Assembly (NCBI GenBank): GCA_947630765.1
Contig: CANRIX010000011.1
Location: 1 to 64,000, forward strand
Direction of reading: 5' to 3'
Length of the DNA: 64,000 bases
Source of the DNA: an uncultured Clostridia bacterium
Lineage (GTDB): Bacteria > Bacillota > Clostridia > Oscillospirales > CAG-382
Below the pieces are notes generated by a model. The model saw only the letters and a list, made by a program, of their open reading frames with translations. It was not told the origin of the DNA and did no database searches. Shown piece after piece: positions 1 through 8,977 of the stretch. Each line of letters opens with the position of its first letter. The stretch's first letter is position 1. The position numbers and the translations under genes were made by a program.

Positions 1-368
1 TCCGCTTAACTGGTTCTCCCCTAAAGATGTCCTCTTTTCTTTTCCTGACTCTGTAACACATCATTGACAAACCTACAGCTCCAAAAAGACGCTCTTTGAG
101 AACACCCTTGCTAAGTTTGGTATCCGGCACAAACTGATCAAGCCTTTCACGCCGCGACATAACGGTAAAGTGGAGCGTTCTCACCGCAAGGACAATGAAG
201 AGTTTTATGCTTCTCACAAGTTCTATTCCTTCGACGATTTCAAAAAGCAGTTAGCCGTCCGCCAACGTCAATACAACAATTTTCCCATGCGTCCGCTTAA
301 CTGGTTCTCTCCTAAAGATGTCCTCTTTTCTTTTCCTGACTTTGTAACACATCATTGACAAACCTACA
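1..368 (+). mobile_element. Remnant of IS481-type insertion sequence, with a duplicated right end
   Basis: Bases 1-77 and 292-368 are the same 77 bp with two mismatches. Both copies encode the transposase C-terminus (PLNWFSPKDVLFSFPD) followed by TGA and then CAAACCTACA, which looks like the right end of the element. Between them lies a 5'-truncated stretch of the same transposase. The arrangement fits two tandem copies that lost the intervening part by recombination, or a contig edge formed inside a repeat. No left terminus is visible. Confidence 0.75.
68..358 (+). pseudogene. IS481-family transposase, C-terminal fragment
   Basis: The open frame can be read from about base 68. The first in-frame start (GTG at 170) is only a chance start. 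The readable part contains the rve-type DDE integrase C-terminus: FGIRHKLIKPFTPRHNGKVE, then RSHRKDNEEF, where the glutamate of GKVERSH matches the catalytic Glu of the IS481 DDE triad. The catalytic aspartates and the N-terminal HTH are missing, so this piece cannot transpose. About 96 residues remain of the roughly 300 expected. Identification rests on the strong HNGKVERSH signature. Confidence 0.8.
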
Positions 369-425
369 CCCGTATCCTTTCCGCTTTTTCGGTCGATACT
401 AAAGAAAAAAGGACCGTGATTCTTC

Positions 426-1400
426 TTGCAGCCGATCCAAACCGTATGCTTTGACACCAAACCCTACGACCTGCCGGGGCTGACCCGTTACGCGGAGGTG
501 TGCGGGATTTCCTTCCGCTTCCTCGAAGCCAAACTCAACGCCCAGACGGCCGCCCTCGCCGAGGAATGCGGGGCGCAGGCGGTCTGCATCTTCGTCAACG
601 ACGTCGCCGACGCCGCCGCCATCGACCGCCTGACGGCAGGCGGGGTCAAACTGCTCGCCCTGCGGTGCGCCGGGACCAACAACGTCGATCTGGCGCACGC
701 CGAAGGGAAGATCGGGATCATCCGCGTCCCGGGCTACTCCCCCCACGCGGTCGCCGAGCACGCCATGGCGATGCTCCTCTCCGCCGCACGGCACCTCCAC
801 AAGGCCTACGCCCGCACGCGGGACTTCAATTTCAGCATCCGCGGGCTGACCGGCATGGAGCTGTACGAAAAGACGGTCGGCGTCGTCGGCACCGGGCGCA
901 TCGGCAGCGTTTTCGCTTCTCTGTGCAAGGGGTTCGGGATGCGGGTGCTCGCCTACGACAAGTTCCCCGACCCTGCGTCCGATTTAGACTACGTCGCGCT
1001 CGACGACCTGCTGCGGGAGAGCGACGTGGTTTCCCTGCATTGTCCGCTGACCGAGGACACCCGCCACCTGATCGACCGGGACCGCATCGCCGAAATGAAG
1101 GACGGCGTGATCCTGCTCAACACCTCGCGGGGCGGACTGGTGGACACGTCCGCGCTGATCGACGGCATCAAGTCGCACAAGATCGGCGCCGCCTGCATGG
1201 ACGTGTACGAGGAGGAGGCGGACGTGTTCTTCGAGGACCGCTCGGAGGATATCCTGCAGGACGACCGGCTCGCACGTCTGCTGACCCTGCCGAACGTGCT
1301 GGTCACGTCGCACCAGGCGTTCCTGACGCGGGAGGCGCTCGACACGATCGCACGCGAAACCTGCTACGGCATCCGCCGGTACTTCGACCCGACGGCGTGA
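426..1400 (+). CDS. ldhA: D-lactate dehydrogenase (D-2-hydroxyacid dehydrogenase family)
   Basis: This enzyme reduces pyruvate to D-lactate with NADH in the cytoplasm, a fermentation step. The 324-residue product has the family length. The N-terminus carries the FDTKPYD motif. The Rossmann fold holds VGTGRIG at about residues 154-160. The active-site Arg (NTSRGG, R235), Glu (DVYEEE, E264) and His (TSHQAF, H296) fall at the canonical D-LDH positions. The start used is TTG at 426 with an AAAGGA about 13 bases upstream; no ATG fits. A close 2-hydroxyacid dehydrogenase such as 2-hydroxyisocaproate dehydrogenase cannot be excluded. The gene stands alone between the IS remnant and tRNA-Val. Confidence 0.88.
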   Translation: MQPIQTVCFDTKPYDLPGLTRYAEVCGISFRFLEAKLNAQTAALAEECGAQAVCIFVNDVADAAAIDRLTAGGVKLLALRCAGTNNVDLAHAEGKIGIIRVPGYSPHAVAEHAMAMLLSAARHLHKAYARTRDFNFSIRGLTGMELYEKTVGVVGTGRIGSVFASLCKGFGMRVLAYDKFPDPASDLDYVALDDLLRESDVVSLHCPLTEDTRHLIDRDRIAEMKDGVILLNTSRGGLVDTSALIDGIKSHKIGAACMDVYEEEADVFFEDRSEDILQDDRLARLLTLPNVLVTSHQAFLTREALDTIARETCYGIRRYFDPTA

Positions 1401-1549
1401 CGTTCCCGTTTCGGAAAAGCGACCGCCCGTTTCGAGAAAGCGAACCCCACCCCCAAGCGGCGACCCCCGTTTCGGAAAAGCACCCCCGACCTCGAAGCGG
1501 CGACCGACCCCACCCGGAAAAAAGCGTTTGAAAAAATCGGCGGACCCCC
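1401..1549. repeat. Degenerate short repeats between ldhA and tRNA-Val
   Basis: This gene-free stretch contains related units of about 20 bases. CCCGTTTCGGAAAAGC occurs at about 1405 and 1467, a variant with CGAGAAAGCG lies near 1427, and AAGCGGCGACC occurs twice. No hairpin or open frame of note is visible. Confidence 0.5.
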
Positions 1550-1579
1550 TTGACAAACCGGCGGGAAGTGTGGTAAACT
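1550..1579 (+). promoter_or_regulatory. Promoter of tRNA-Val
   Basis: TTGACA at 1550-1555 and TAAACT at 1574-1579 are separated by 18 bp. The tRNA begins 14 bases after the -10 box, which fits a sigma-A promoter for a stable RNA. Confidence 0.8.
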
Positions 1580-1593
1580 ATGCCCGTCGGCCC

Positions 1594-1669
1594 GGAGGGT
1601 TAGCTCAGCTGGGAGAGCAACTGCCTTACAAGCAGTAGGTCACAGGTTCGAGCCCTGTACTCTCCACCA
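1594..1669 (+). tRNA. tRNA-Val (TAC)
   Basis: A full cloverleaf of 76 nt with an encoded CCA end. The acceptor GGAGGGT pairs with ACTCTCC with one G-U. The anticodon loop CTTACAA gives TAC, reading GTA valine. The T loop is GGTTCGAGCCC-like. Confidence 0.95.
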
Positions 1670-1672
1670 AGA

Positions 1673-1704
1673 AAAAGGCGATTGCGAAAGCAACCGCCTT
1701 TTTC
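1673..1704 (+). terminator. Rho-independent terminator after tRNA-Val
   Basis: AAGGCG.TTGC, loop GAAA, GCAA.CGCCTT, followed by a T run, directly behind the tRNA. The upstream A run makes it potentially bidirectional. Confidence 0.8.
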
Positions 1705-1857
1705 CATGCTGTTTGCCCTTGCAGGCAAATGATGTGGGCTTCGCCCAATCGCCCGTGCTTCGGCTGAAAAAGACGAGGCTTTTTTGCTGCAAAAAATTTC
1801 ATCGAAGCACGCTAAAAATTGTTCCCTTCTGTTGTAAAACTTTTTGCTATGCTGCTT
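1705..1857. other. Gene-free stretch between tRNA-Val terminator and ABC permease
   Basis: It holds small GC hairpins (for example GGGCTTCGCCC) and A/T runs. It probably contains the 3' end of the minus-strand operon transcript. No gene is seen. Confidence 0.4.
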
Positions 1858-3999
1858 TTACTTGATTTTGCAAAAGCATCTCGACAGGGCAGCCGCAGCG
1901 ATAAATATCACGAAGAGGAACAGATACGGGAAAATAGCGGGGGCAAGATCAATAACCGTGAGGGGCAGGAGCATGGAGAGGCAGCTGCCGATGGAGGAAC
2001 CAATGGCCCCTAAGGCAGCCGGAAGAATAAGAATACTGCAATTCAGAATCACGGCGTTGGAATTTTTCTTGCAGACCGAGGACAGGGCAAAGCAGAACTG
2101 TGCCGCAGTCCAAAGCACGCTCAGCCGCAGGGCGTATAGCAGCACCAGCGTTTGCCCCAAGCTGATGTTCCAATCGTACAGCGATACCCTGGCAAGGCTC
2201 GACAGGGGTGCTGCAAGGCAGGTGAAATTCCCATAAAAATCCGTCAGGCGGAGCAGCTCGGAGCCATACACCAAAAACCACACGACAAGTGTTGCGCTGA
2301 AAATAAGCGCCTGCTTCATCAGCCACAGTCTGCGACGTCCGCCGGAGGTGCTGTAAAGCAGCGTCACCGTTTCAGCCTGCCTTTCTTGGGAGGCAATGGG
2401 AGAAACCAGGAGGCTCAGAAACAGCAGCGCAGTCAAAGCAACGGTGTAGTGATATTGCTGCACCGTAAATAACGCCTCGTAAGGCTCCGACGGGACGATC
2501 CAATCCCCGTCTTTTGCACGGCTGATCTCCGAGAGCATCTGCGTCAGTGCGGAGATCTGTTCCGATTCCGTCGCCGTCGTCAGTTCCTCTTGCAGTGCTT
2601 TTACGGTGTCCTCCGTAATGGGTCCGGCGTATTTTTCCTGATAATATGCTTGATACAGATCCGAAGACATTTCGTCCCGGTAGGGAATGCCAAATTGGGT
2701 GAGCAGCAGGATCAGGATAAGCAAAACCAGGATTCCGCGCCGGTAAAACAGCAGTTTTTTTGCTTCTTTGACGAAAAGTCCACCGCCGGAAAAAGTTCTG
2801 TCCGCTTTTGCCTTAAATCTCTCCCATTTTTGAAAAGATCGCCTTTTTCCGCCGATGGGATATTTCTTTTTGGAGACAAGAACCAGGAGAAGCGCCAAAA
2901 TGCAGCACAGGATCGGCAGCAAGATACAGGCAATGGCATTTCCCGAAACAGGGTTGCCGAAAACGGACAAATTCAGGTATCTGGTAAACACCGGTTGGTA
3001 GTTAATATAGCTGAAAAGGTTCACATAGCGCAAGGGGGCAAAGAAAGAGCTGGAGGGAATGGCGGTGAACGCAAATTCCACCCCTGCGACCACGCCCAAA
3101 ACGCCCACTGCCGCAGAAATGTTGGAAATCAGGGCCTGGATCAGCCAAAGCACCAGCCCCGCAAAGAAAAGCCCCACGATCTTGACCGCAAGATACCATA
3201 GCCAGAATTTTCCCACAGTCATGGAATAGGGGACATTGTAAAACATGGGGATCGACTGCAAGGTCCTCCCCCATTCCCCCAATCCCCGGTACAAATACCC
3301 GTTCAAGAATATTTTGGAACCGAACAGGACAAGAACCGTGATCGCCGATGCCAGGAACAGGATCCCGATTCGCTTTACGGCCAGTTTGCCTCTCCCCATC
3401 GGCGTGGCGTTGACAAGCACATGCAGCCCTTTTCGGCGCTCCTGGAGGAATAGTCCGCACACCAAAAAGATCGGGATAAGGGAAATGATCTCCGTCCAAG
3501 CGTCCGCAAATACCCCGGTCACCGCAAGATCGTGTCCCGCCGTCACAGAAACGCCGGACAGCGAAGCAAAATCCTCGGCGGTCTTGACGGTGTTCTTGTA
3601 GGCAAAGCTGCTGTTGTCGGCGAACAGGCTGACGCCCTGCAGCTTTTTTGCGTTTTTCTGAATATTTTCAAGATATTCCTCATACCCGACCAGGTGGGCA
3701 TACTGCTCCTCGACCTGTTGAACGATCATACGCTTGATGGCGCTTTCCTGACTGAAGTCCCAAGTTCCCTCTATCCATTGCTGGTTCGTTTCCTCCTCAA
3801 ATTCCTCGCACCAAGCAAGGGCCTCCTCAAAGCTGAGGTCGGAAAGCTGTGTAAGCACGGCGTCGTAGGTGTCCCTATAATAGAAGAAATCGGTTTCCTC
3901 GTCGCGGTTTTGGTACACAAAAAAATAGGTGTTTACCAGCAGCAGGGCGACCAGCAGGAGCACGAAGGGCTTTCCCAGTAAAATCCGTTTGCATTCCAT
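1858..3999 (-). CDS. ABC transporter permease (ABC-2 type, two-block)
   Basis: A 713-residue multi-pass membrane protein. Each half opens with one membrane segment (GKPFVLLLVALLLVNTYFF near residue 20; RRGILVLLILILLLTQFG in the middle), followed by a large extracellular domain and about five more segments. This resembles fused ABC-2 permeases of bacitracin/lantibiotic-type exporters. The start chosen is the ATG at 3999, which overlaps the TGA of the ATPase gene by one base (TGATG), a sign of translational coupling. It is the third gene of the operon lipoprotein-ATPase-permease. The exported substrate is unknown. Confidence 0.75.
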   Translation of the reverse strand: MECKRILLGKPFVLLLVALLLVNTYFFVYQNRDEETDFFYYRDTYDAVLTQLSDLSFEEALAWCEEFEEETNQQWIEGTWDFSQESAIKRMIVQQVEEQYAHLVGYEEYLENIQKNAKKLQGVSLFADNSSFAYKNTVKTAEDFASLSGVSVTAGHDLAVTGVFADAWTEIISLIPIFLVCGLFLQERRKGLHVLVNATPMGRGKLAVKRIGILFLASAITVLVLFGSKIFLNGYLYRGLGEWGRTLQSIPMFYNVPYSMTVGKFWLWYLAVKIVGLFFAGLVLWLIQALISNISAAVGVLGVVAGVEFAFTAIPSSSFFAPLRYVNLFSYINYQPVFTRYLNLSVFGNPVSGNAIACILLPILCCILALLLVLVSKKKYPIGGKRRSFQKWERFKAKADRTFSGGGLFVKEAKKLLFYRRGILVLLILILLLTQFGIPYRDEMSSDLYQAYYQEKYAGPITEDTVKALQEELTTATESEQISALTQMLSEISRAKDGDWIVPSEPYEALFTVQQYHYTVALTALLFLSLLVSPIASQERQAETVTLLYSTSGGRRRLWLMKQALIFSATLVVWFLVYGSELLRLTDFYGNFTCLAAPLSSLARVSLYDWNISLGQTLVLLYALRLSVLWTAAQFCFALSSVCKKNSNAVILNCSILILPAALGAIGSSIGSCLSMLLPLTVIDLAPAIFPYLFLFVIFIAAAALSRCFCKIK

Positions 4000-4715
4000 C
4001 AGTCGTCCCCCAAGTACGCCATATACACATCGTCCAGGTTTTTGCCGCACACCTCTGCAATAAGAGCTTGGGGCGCCCCGTGCTTGATCAGCTGGCCGTT
4101 TTTCATAAGAAGGATCTCATTTGCGGTGGACTCGATGTCAGAAATAATGTGGGTCGTCAAAAAAACGATCCTGTCCTTGGACAGCTCGATGATATAATTC
4201 CGCAGGCGCAGCCGCTCTTTTGGGTCAAGCCCCGCCGTGGGTTCGTCTAAGATCAGCAGTTTCGGTTCTCCCAGCAAGGCCTGTGCCAGCAGCACCCGCT
4301 GCTTCATTCCCCCGGAAAATCCGCCCAGCTTTTTGTGCGCCACTTCTTTCAGGTTGACGATATTCAAAAGCTCTTCGATTTGCCCCTTTGCTTTTTTGCG
4401 GGGAATTTCCTTCAGTTCCGCAATATAGCGCAAAAATTCCCTGGCACTGTATTCGCCGTAGACGCCGCTTTGTTGGGGCATATAGCCCACCACCGCCCGG
4501 AATTTTTTCCCCAGGTCGAGAATGTCCCTCCCGTCCCACAAAATCTGCCCGGAATCCCTCTTTACATTGTCGGTGATCAGATTCATCAAGGTGGTTTTCC
4601 CTGCGCCGTTGGCGCCGATAATGCCATACACGCCGCATTCAAAATCGAAGGAAAAATGATCCAGAGCGACCTTACTTCCGTATTTTTTGCAAAGCTGACA
4701 AATTTGTAATTTCAT
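3999..4715 (-). CDS. ABC transporter ATP-binding protein
   Basis: The nucleotide-binding subunit that energises the adjacent permease. In the 238-residue product, Walker A GANGAGKT lies at about 34-41, the signature FSGGM at 133-137, and Walker B LLILDEP with the A.LD D-loop at 153-165. An H-loop histidine is present in LTTHII. A TTG at 4733 overlapping the upstream stop codon is an alternative start; the ATG at 4715 lies next to the conserved beta-strand LQICQLCKKYG and is preferred. The family is the drug/antimicrobial peptide exporter type (CcmA-like). Confidence 0.9.
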   Translation of the reverse strand: MKLQICQLCKKYGSKVALDHFSFDFECGVYGIIGANGAGKTTLMNLITDNVKRDSGQILWDGRDILDLGKKFRAVVGYMPQQSGVYGEYSAREFLRYIAELKEIPRKKAKGQIEELLNIVNLKEVAHKKLGGFSGGMKQRVLLAQALLGEPKLLILDEPTAGLDPKERLRLRNYIIELSKDRIVFLTTHIISDIESTANEILLMKNGQLIKHGAPQALIAEVCGKNLDDVYMAYLGDD

Positions 4716-4729
4716 ATTCGCCCCATTTT

Positions 4730-5908
4730 TCAATCAAAATCCGAAATATATTTATGAATTACAATCTCACCGGTTCCGAAATCGGACTTGTCGATATAAT
4801 AGCGGGGGAGCAAATTGGTCACATCGGTAGTCAGCATGATCCGATCCGGCGTTTCACCGCAAATGACGCTGATCCGCACATTTTCAAGGGAATACTCGAT
4901 GGGAACGCTGCCCAGATCCTTGAACTCCCAGTCGTAAAAACGCAGGGTCATTGCATCCAAGTTACCGTCGGCGATTTCGCTGACGACAATGCAATCCGGG
5001 AAGCAGCTCAACTGATATTCCCCCTTCAGCCCCGTATCGAATAAGGCCTTTTTGTCACCGGTGGCATAGGTATATTCATAAATGACCCCGTCTTCAATAT
5101 AATACAACGCCTCGCTGCCGAAATATCCCGTCCCGAACAGTTCCGATGATTTGAAAAACTCGGTGGTGGTAGCTGTTTCCGGATCCCATGCGCCATAAAT
5201 ATATTGATTTTCTGTCGCATCATATCCAACAACACCGCGGAACGAATCTCCGTCTGCGCGCAGAAGTGCCACAGGCGCATTTACCTTTGCCGGAGACTCC
5301 ATGGAGCCGTCCAATTTGTAATAATAGGAGGTACCGATTTCATTGCCCTCATCATCTACTTTCACAAGCCCGAAAGAAAAGATCCCGTTCCAAATGGTGG
5401 GGGCTGAAAGACCTCTACACGCCTGCTCTTCCATAAATGCGTCGAGGTCAAACACCAACAGCCGCTCCGTACCATCCAAATTCATTCGGATCACGCCTCT
5501 TTGTCTGTTGCCTATTTCGTTGTCATCTATGTAAGTATACAAGTATCCCCCATAATAGCAAACGTTTATACCGGTAGGGAAACACGCATTGCAATCTTCG
5601 TCCGTATGCGTGCAATCCGGGCGCCCGCACAGCTTGATAACCGTATCCGAACCATGATCGGAGTAGAGAAGCCAATTATTGGTACCGACCGCGCACATCC
5701 AATAGGAACCTGTCTCAGTACATTCAAATCCATTATCCACAGCCATGATTCCCTGACGCATAGTACCTGTTCTGACAGTAGATATGGGACATTCCTCTAA
5801 AGGCGTTGTAAATACTTCATTGGGATCCTTTACTGAATCCGAACAACCGCTCAGCAGGAAATATATAAGAATCAAAGGAACAAAATAAATTTTGATATAG
5901 TTTTTCAT
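4730..5908 (-). CDS. Lipoprotein with CTHTD/cysteine motif (unknown function)
   Basis: A 392-residue secreted lipoprotein with an MKNYIK n-region and lipobox LLSGC (Cys22). Near residues 92-108 it has a cysteine-rich segment LCGRPDCTHTDEDCNAC. The rest is rich in alternating aromatic/Gly beta-strand repeats (YYGGYLYTY, YYKLDGS), which suggest a beta-propeller. I cannot name its function. It is the first gene of the operon, and its TGA overlaps the start region of the ABC ATPase, so it probably acts with the transporter at the outer membrane face, as a sensor or substrate-binding part. Its codon use is more AT-rich than that of the GC-rich housekeeping genes. Confidence 0.7.
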   Translation of the reverse strand: MKNYIKIYFVPLILIYFLLSGCSDSVKDPNEVFTTPLEECPISTVRTGTMRQGIMAVDNGFECTETGSYWMCAVGTNNWLLYSDHGSDTVIKLCGRPDCTHTDEDCNACFPTGINVCYYGGYLYTYIDDNEIGNRQRGVIRMNLDGTERLLVFDLDAFMEEQACRGLSAPTIWNGIFSFGLVKVDDEGNEIGTSYYYKLDGSMESPAKVNAPVALLRADGDSFRGVVGYDATENQYIYGAWDPETATTTEFFKSSELFGTGYFGSEALYYIEDGVIYEYTYATGDKKALFDTGLKGEYQLSCFPDCIVVSEIADGNLDAMTLRFYDWEFKDLGSVPIEYSLENVRISVICGETPDRIMLTTDVTNLLPRYYIDKSDFGTGEIVIHKYISDFD

Positions 5909-5950
5909 AGGTATCCCTTCTATTCAAAATGGGCGGTTTCCGTATGATTC

Positions 5951-5980
5951 ATTATACCATAATTCGGCTCGGATTGTCAA
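5951..5980 (-). promoter_or_regulatory. Promoter of the lipoprotein-ABC operon
   Basis: On the minus strand TTGACA (5980-5975) and TATAAT (5956-5951) are 18 bp apart, about 43 bases before the lipoprotein start. Both boxes match consensus. Confidence 0.8.
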
Positions 5981-6040
5981 GTGAAGTGCAATGATTTGTT
6001 AAAAAATTGGCCTAAACATTTGCGAGGACGCCTATTCAAG

Positions 6041-6118
6041 TGGGGCGGTAACTGGACGCGCTATGCGCTGGTATTCAGCGGGCTGGACTTGCGGGCGCTG
6101 AACGGCATTTACGAATGA
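6041..6118 (+). pseudogene. 3' ghost copy of the downstream lipoprotein gene
   Basis: The 78 bases read WGGNWTRYALVFSGLDLRAL then NGIYE and TGA. They match the last 26 codons of the lipoprotein gene ending at 7652 (WGSNWTRYALVFSGLDLRGR NGIYE) with only a few base changes. Nothing upstream resembles the rest of the gene. It is the leftover of a former tandem paralogue, most of which has been deleted. Confidence 0.85.
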
Positions 6119-6171
6119 ACAATAAAAAAGAACAAAAAATTGGTGATGCGGAACCCCAAAAATGGTAGGTA

Positions 6172-6200
6172 TTGACAATGACGTAATTTTGTGCTATAAT
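6172..6200 (+). promoter_or_regulatory. Promoter of lipoprotein-MacAB-like operon
   Basis: TTGACA at 6172-6177 and TATAAT at 6195-6200 with a 17 bp spacer; consensus sigma-A boxes, about 80 bases before the lipoprotein start. Confidence 0.85.
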
Positions 6201-6281
6201 ACGTTAAAGAAAAAAACAGGAGGGCATCTGGAAACAGAAAAAACGTGTAAACGATCCTGAAACAAAAAGGGGAAAATGCCA

Positions 6282-7652
6282 ATGAAAACACATCGGAAAA
6301 TCATCGCGATCCTGTTGCTGTGCGGGCTGGCGCTTTGCGCCTGCGGGGGACCGCAGGGCGGGGAATCAAGCGACGCGTCGGTCGGCGTCAGCGGCGATAG
6401 CGGCGACAGCCTCGACAGCTTTGAAAGCGTCGGCACGTCGTCGGAAAACACGGAACCGTCCGCAGAATCTTTCGACAGCTCGTCCGGGGAAAGCTCTACG
6501 GCGACCGAAGAGGAGATCGCGCGATATGCGCAATATTTCGTTCCGCGCCCGGAAGGAAGCGGACTGATCGATTACGACCCGGATCGGACGATCTATTTCT
6601 CCTGCCAAAATTGGGATTACGACTACTATGTGGAATCGGTCGGATCGCAGGAAAAAATGTTCTACATTCTTTCGACGGAACCGCTGGATCTGGAAGGCGC
6701 GACCATGACGCTCCCGATCCAGAGCAGTTATGTTTCGCAGATCGTGGACTGGTCGTCGAAGGACCTGCAAAAGACGGAAGTCACTTCGACGGAAGGGGGC
6801 GGAATGCCTTTCGACCTGTTCCTGGCCTACAAGGGCATCGATTTTAAGCGGTATCGGGAACTGGCGGACCAGACGGACCTCGCCGGGGAACTGTACGAGG
6901 CCGGTGAGATCACCGAGGAGGAAGAGGACGCTATGCTGGCCGAGTATTGGGACCTTCATAAGGCCTATTGGGACGAATTTGAGTCGATACCGCCCGAGTC
7001 GCTCCCGAAGTTTTACACCTATTTTGCGTCTTTCCGCCTTACCGAGGAACCGCTTGTGGAGGAGAGCTTCCGATACATCGACTTTCAAATCGGTGGCAAG
7101 CTCTACCGCCAGGAGATCGGGGAAGTGCGGATCCATACGGAGCTTCTCCCCGACCGTGATCAAATCGGGTACCGGTCCATGGCCATAGGGATCACAAAGG
7201 ATTGTCCGAATTTATATATCGATGAAGCGGGCGCCGGCTCGATAACAATGGTGCCGGAAGGGGGCATGACGATCAAGGACATCTATGAGTATACCGGCAA
7301 GGAACTCACATTTGCGTATGTTACGGTCTATACGTCGAAAGAAAATGCGCACAAAAAATCAGAACTTGTCGTGGAATTTGAGTGGGATATGAAAACGCCC
7401 TTCCGCGTAGAGGAAGGGCAGTATGTGGAGATCGATGTAAATTTCCGGGATGAACGGCTGAAGCAGTTGGAATATTCCGGCTACATATATCTCTACATGG
7501 ATTATGTGTTCGAGGGAGAGGATTGCTCTTCCCTTGCATGGTTTACGAACATTCATCGGGAGTCCGATACCATCTGGGGCAGTAACTGGACGCGCTATGC
7601 GCTGGTGTTCAGCGGGCTGGATTTGCGGGGGCGGAACGGCATTTACGAATGA
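6282..7652 (+). CDS. Secreted lipoprotein, unknown function
   Basis: A 456-residue lipoprotein with signal peptide MKTHRK...LLLCGLALCAC (lipobox Cys about 21) and a Ser/Asp/Glu-rich linker to about residue 75. It then has an acidic domain rich in Tyr/Asp (DYDYYVES, EEEEDAMLAEYWD). The ATG at 6282 is preferred over 6276 because AAGGGG sits 8 bases before it but only 2 before the earlier ATG. No known family is recognised. It heads a plus-strand operon with an FtsX permease, adaptor and ATPase, so an accessory or substrate-recognition role is inferred. A 3' ghost of a paralogue lies just upstream. Confidence 0.75.
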   Translation: MKTHRKIIAILLLCGLALCACGGPQGGESSDASVGVSGDSGDSLDSFESVGTSSENTEPSAESFDSSSGESSTATEEEIARYAQYFVPRPEGSGLIDYDPDRTIYFSCQNWDYDYYVESVGSQEKMFYILSTEPLDLEGATMTLPIQSSYVSQIVDWSSKDLQKTEVTSTEGGGMPFDLFLAYKGIDFKRYRELADQTDLAGELYEAGEITEEEEDAMLAEYWDLHKAYWDEFESIPPESLPKFYTYFASFRLTEEPLVEESFRYIDFQIGGKLYRQEIGEVRIHTELLPDRDQIGYRSMAIGITKDCPNLYIDEAGAGSITMVPEGGMTIKDIYEYTGKELTFAYVTVYTSKENAHKKSELVVEFEWDMKTPFRVEEGQYVEIDVNFRDERLKQLEYSGYIYLYMDYVFEGEDCSSLAWFTNIHRESDTIWGSNWTRYALVFSGLDLRGRNGIYE

Positions 7653-7684
7653 ACGCCTGAACAATAGGAAAGGAGGGGGATACC

Positions 7685-8962
7685 GTGCGCAAACCGTTTC
7701 GACATTTCCGCCATGCGGTGCTGTTGCTGCGGCGGACCATCCGTGCGTATCGGATGCTGTCCGTGACGGTGGTGCTTTCGCTTTCGCTGCTGCTGGGGTT
7801 TCTGCTGTATACGGATACGACGAACTATCACCGCTACGCGCAGGACATCGTCGCGGACCGGCATTACGTCGTGACCGGCTTTGTGGGGGACGCACAGGAG
7901 CGGGCGAGCTGCGCGTCGCTGTTCCGCGCGAACGCGGAAAAGATCGGGAACACCGTATGCTACGAATACTTTCTTTCGGATCGCCCGACCGACATTACGC
8001 AGAGCCGATTTGAAACTTCGTACGGAGCGCAGGTCGCGAAGATCCCGCAGGGGTTCGTCTACGGTCTGCCGCGGCACACGCCGAGCGTCCGAAACCTGTA
8101 CTACGGCGCGGAGATCCAATGGCTGGACGGGCAGGAACACGAGGATATTGACCTGCAGTCGGGGCAGATCCTTCTGGAGGAGCCGTATTTCCGCCTGCTC
8201 GGGTTGGACAAGGTGGAAAATCCGACATACCGCCTGTCCATGGAGGGCGTCTATCTGGGGGAATTTGCGGTGGTGGGGACCGTGGCGTCCGATACCGAAT
8301 ACAACGTCAGCGGGGACGTGAACGCCGTGTTTATCGATGCGGGGATGGCGGGAACGGTGGTTTATGTATCCTTGTCAGACATTCCGCAGGCGGTGTTTGA
8401 CCAAATGGAATGGCGGCAGTTCGTCATCACCTATACGGATGACCCGCACGGGGTCAGCACCCTCGCGAGTACGTTCGAGGAGCATCTCGGGAATTATTGG
8501 TCCAACGCCGATGGGCAGGACGCCGCATTCAAGGCGATGCGGGAAGCGAGCGAAAAGAAGTCGATGATCGCGGCGTTGCTGCTGTTGATCCTGGGGATCA
8601 ACCTGTACGCCTGTTTCGTCAACGCTCTGAACGATCGAAAATTTGAGATCGGCGTGAAGCGTGCGCTGGGCGCGGGGAAATGGAGCATCGTGCGGCAGTT
8701 CCTATACGAAAGTCTGCTGATCATGGCGCTGGACACGCTGATCTCGGTTTGGGTGGTCAGCGCCGCCGGCGCGGTGTATAAGTATGTGATGGAACGCACG
8801 CCGGACGAGTGGGGAGATCTGCATCAGTATACGCTGTACCTCACGCCGTTCTCGATCGCGATGTTCGCGGTCTGCGCCGTCGCGCTGACGGTCGTGTTCA
8901 GTTTGATTTTCGCGTACAAGTCCACGCAGGTACAGGTCGTAGATTACCTGAAGGCTGAATAA
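7685..8962 (+). CDS. FtsX-like ABC permease (MacB-type)
   Basis: A 425-residue permease of a MacB/LolE-type ABC system. It has one N-terminal membrane segment (VTVVLSLSLLLGFLLY, about 28-43), an extracytoplasmic domain of about 240 residues, then three segments at the C-terminus. The FtsX-domain hallmark KFEIGVKRALGAGKWSIVRQ stands after the second segment. The start is GTG at 7685 behind GGAGGGGG. It is co-transcribed with the lipoprotein before it (33 bases) and with the adaptor and ATPase after it. Such systems work by mechanotransmission, exporting or extracting substrates from the membrane; the substrate here is unknown. Confidence 0.85.
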   Translation: MRKPFRHFRHAVLLLRRTIRAYRMLSVTVVLSLSLLLGFLLYTDTTNYHRYAQDIVADRHYVVTGFVGDAQERASCASLFRANAEKIGNTVCYEYFLSDRPTDITQSRFETSYGAQVAKIPQGFVYGLPRHTPSVRNLYYGAEIQWLDGQEHEDIDLQSGQILLEEPYFRLLGLDKVENPTYRLSMEGVYLGEFAVVGTVASDTEYNVSGDVNAVFIDAGMAGTVVYVSLSDIPQAVFDQMEWRQFVITYTDDPHGVSTLASTFEEHLGNYWSNADGQDAAFKAMREASEKKSMIAALLLLILGINLYACFVNALNDRKFEIGVKRALGAGKWSIVRQFLYESLLIMALDTLISVWVVSAAGAVYKYVMERTPDEWGDLHQYTLYLTPFSIAMFAVCAVALTVVFSLIFAYKSTQVQVVDYLKAE

Positions 8963-8977
8963 AGGAGGAACCTTTCG

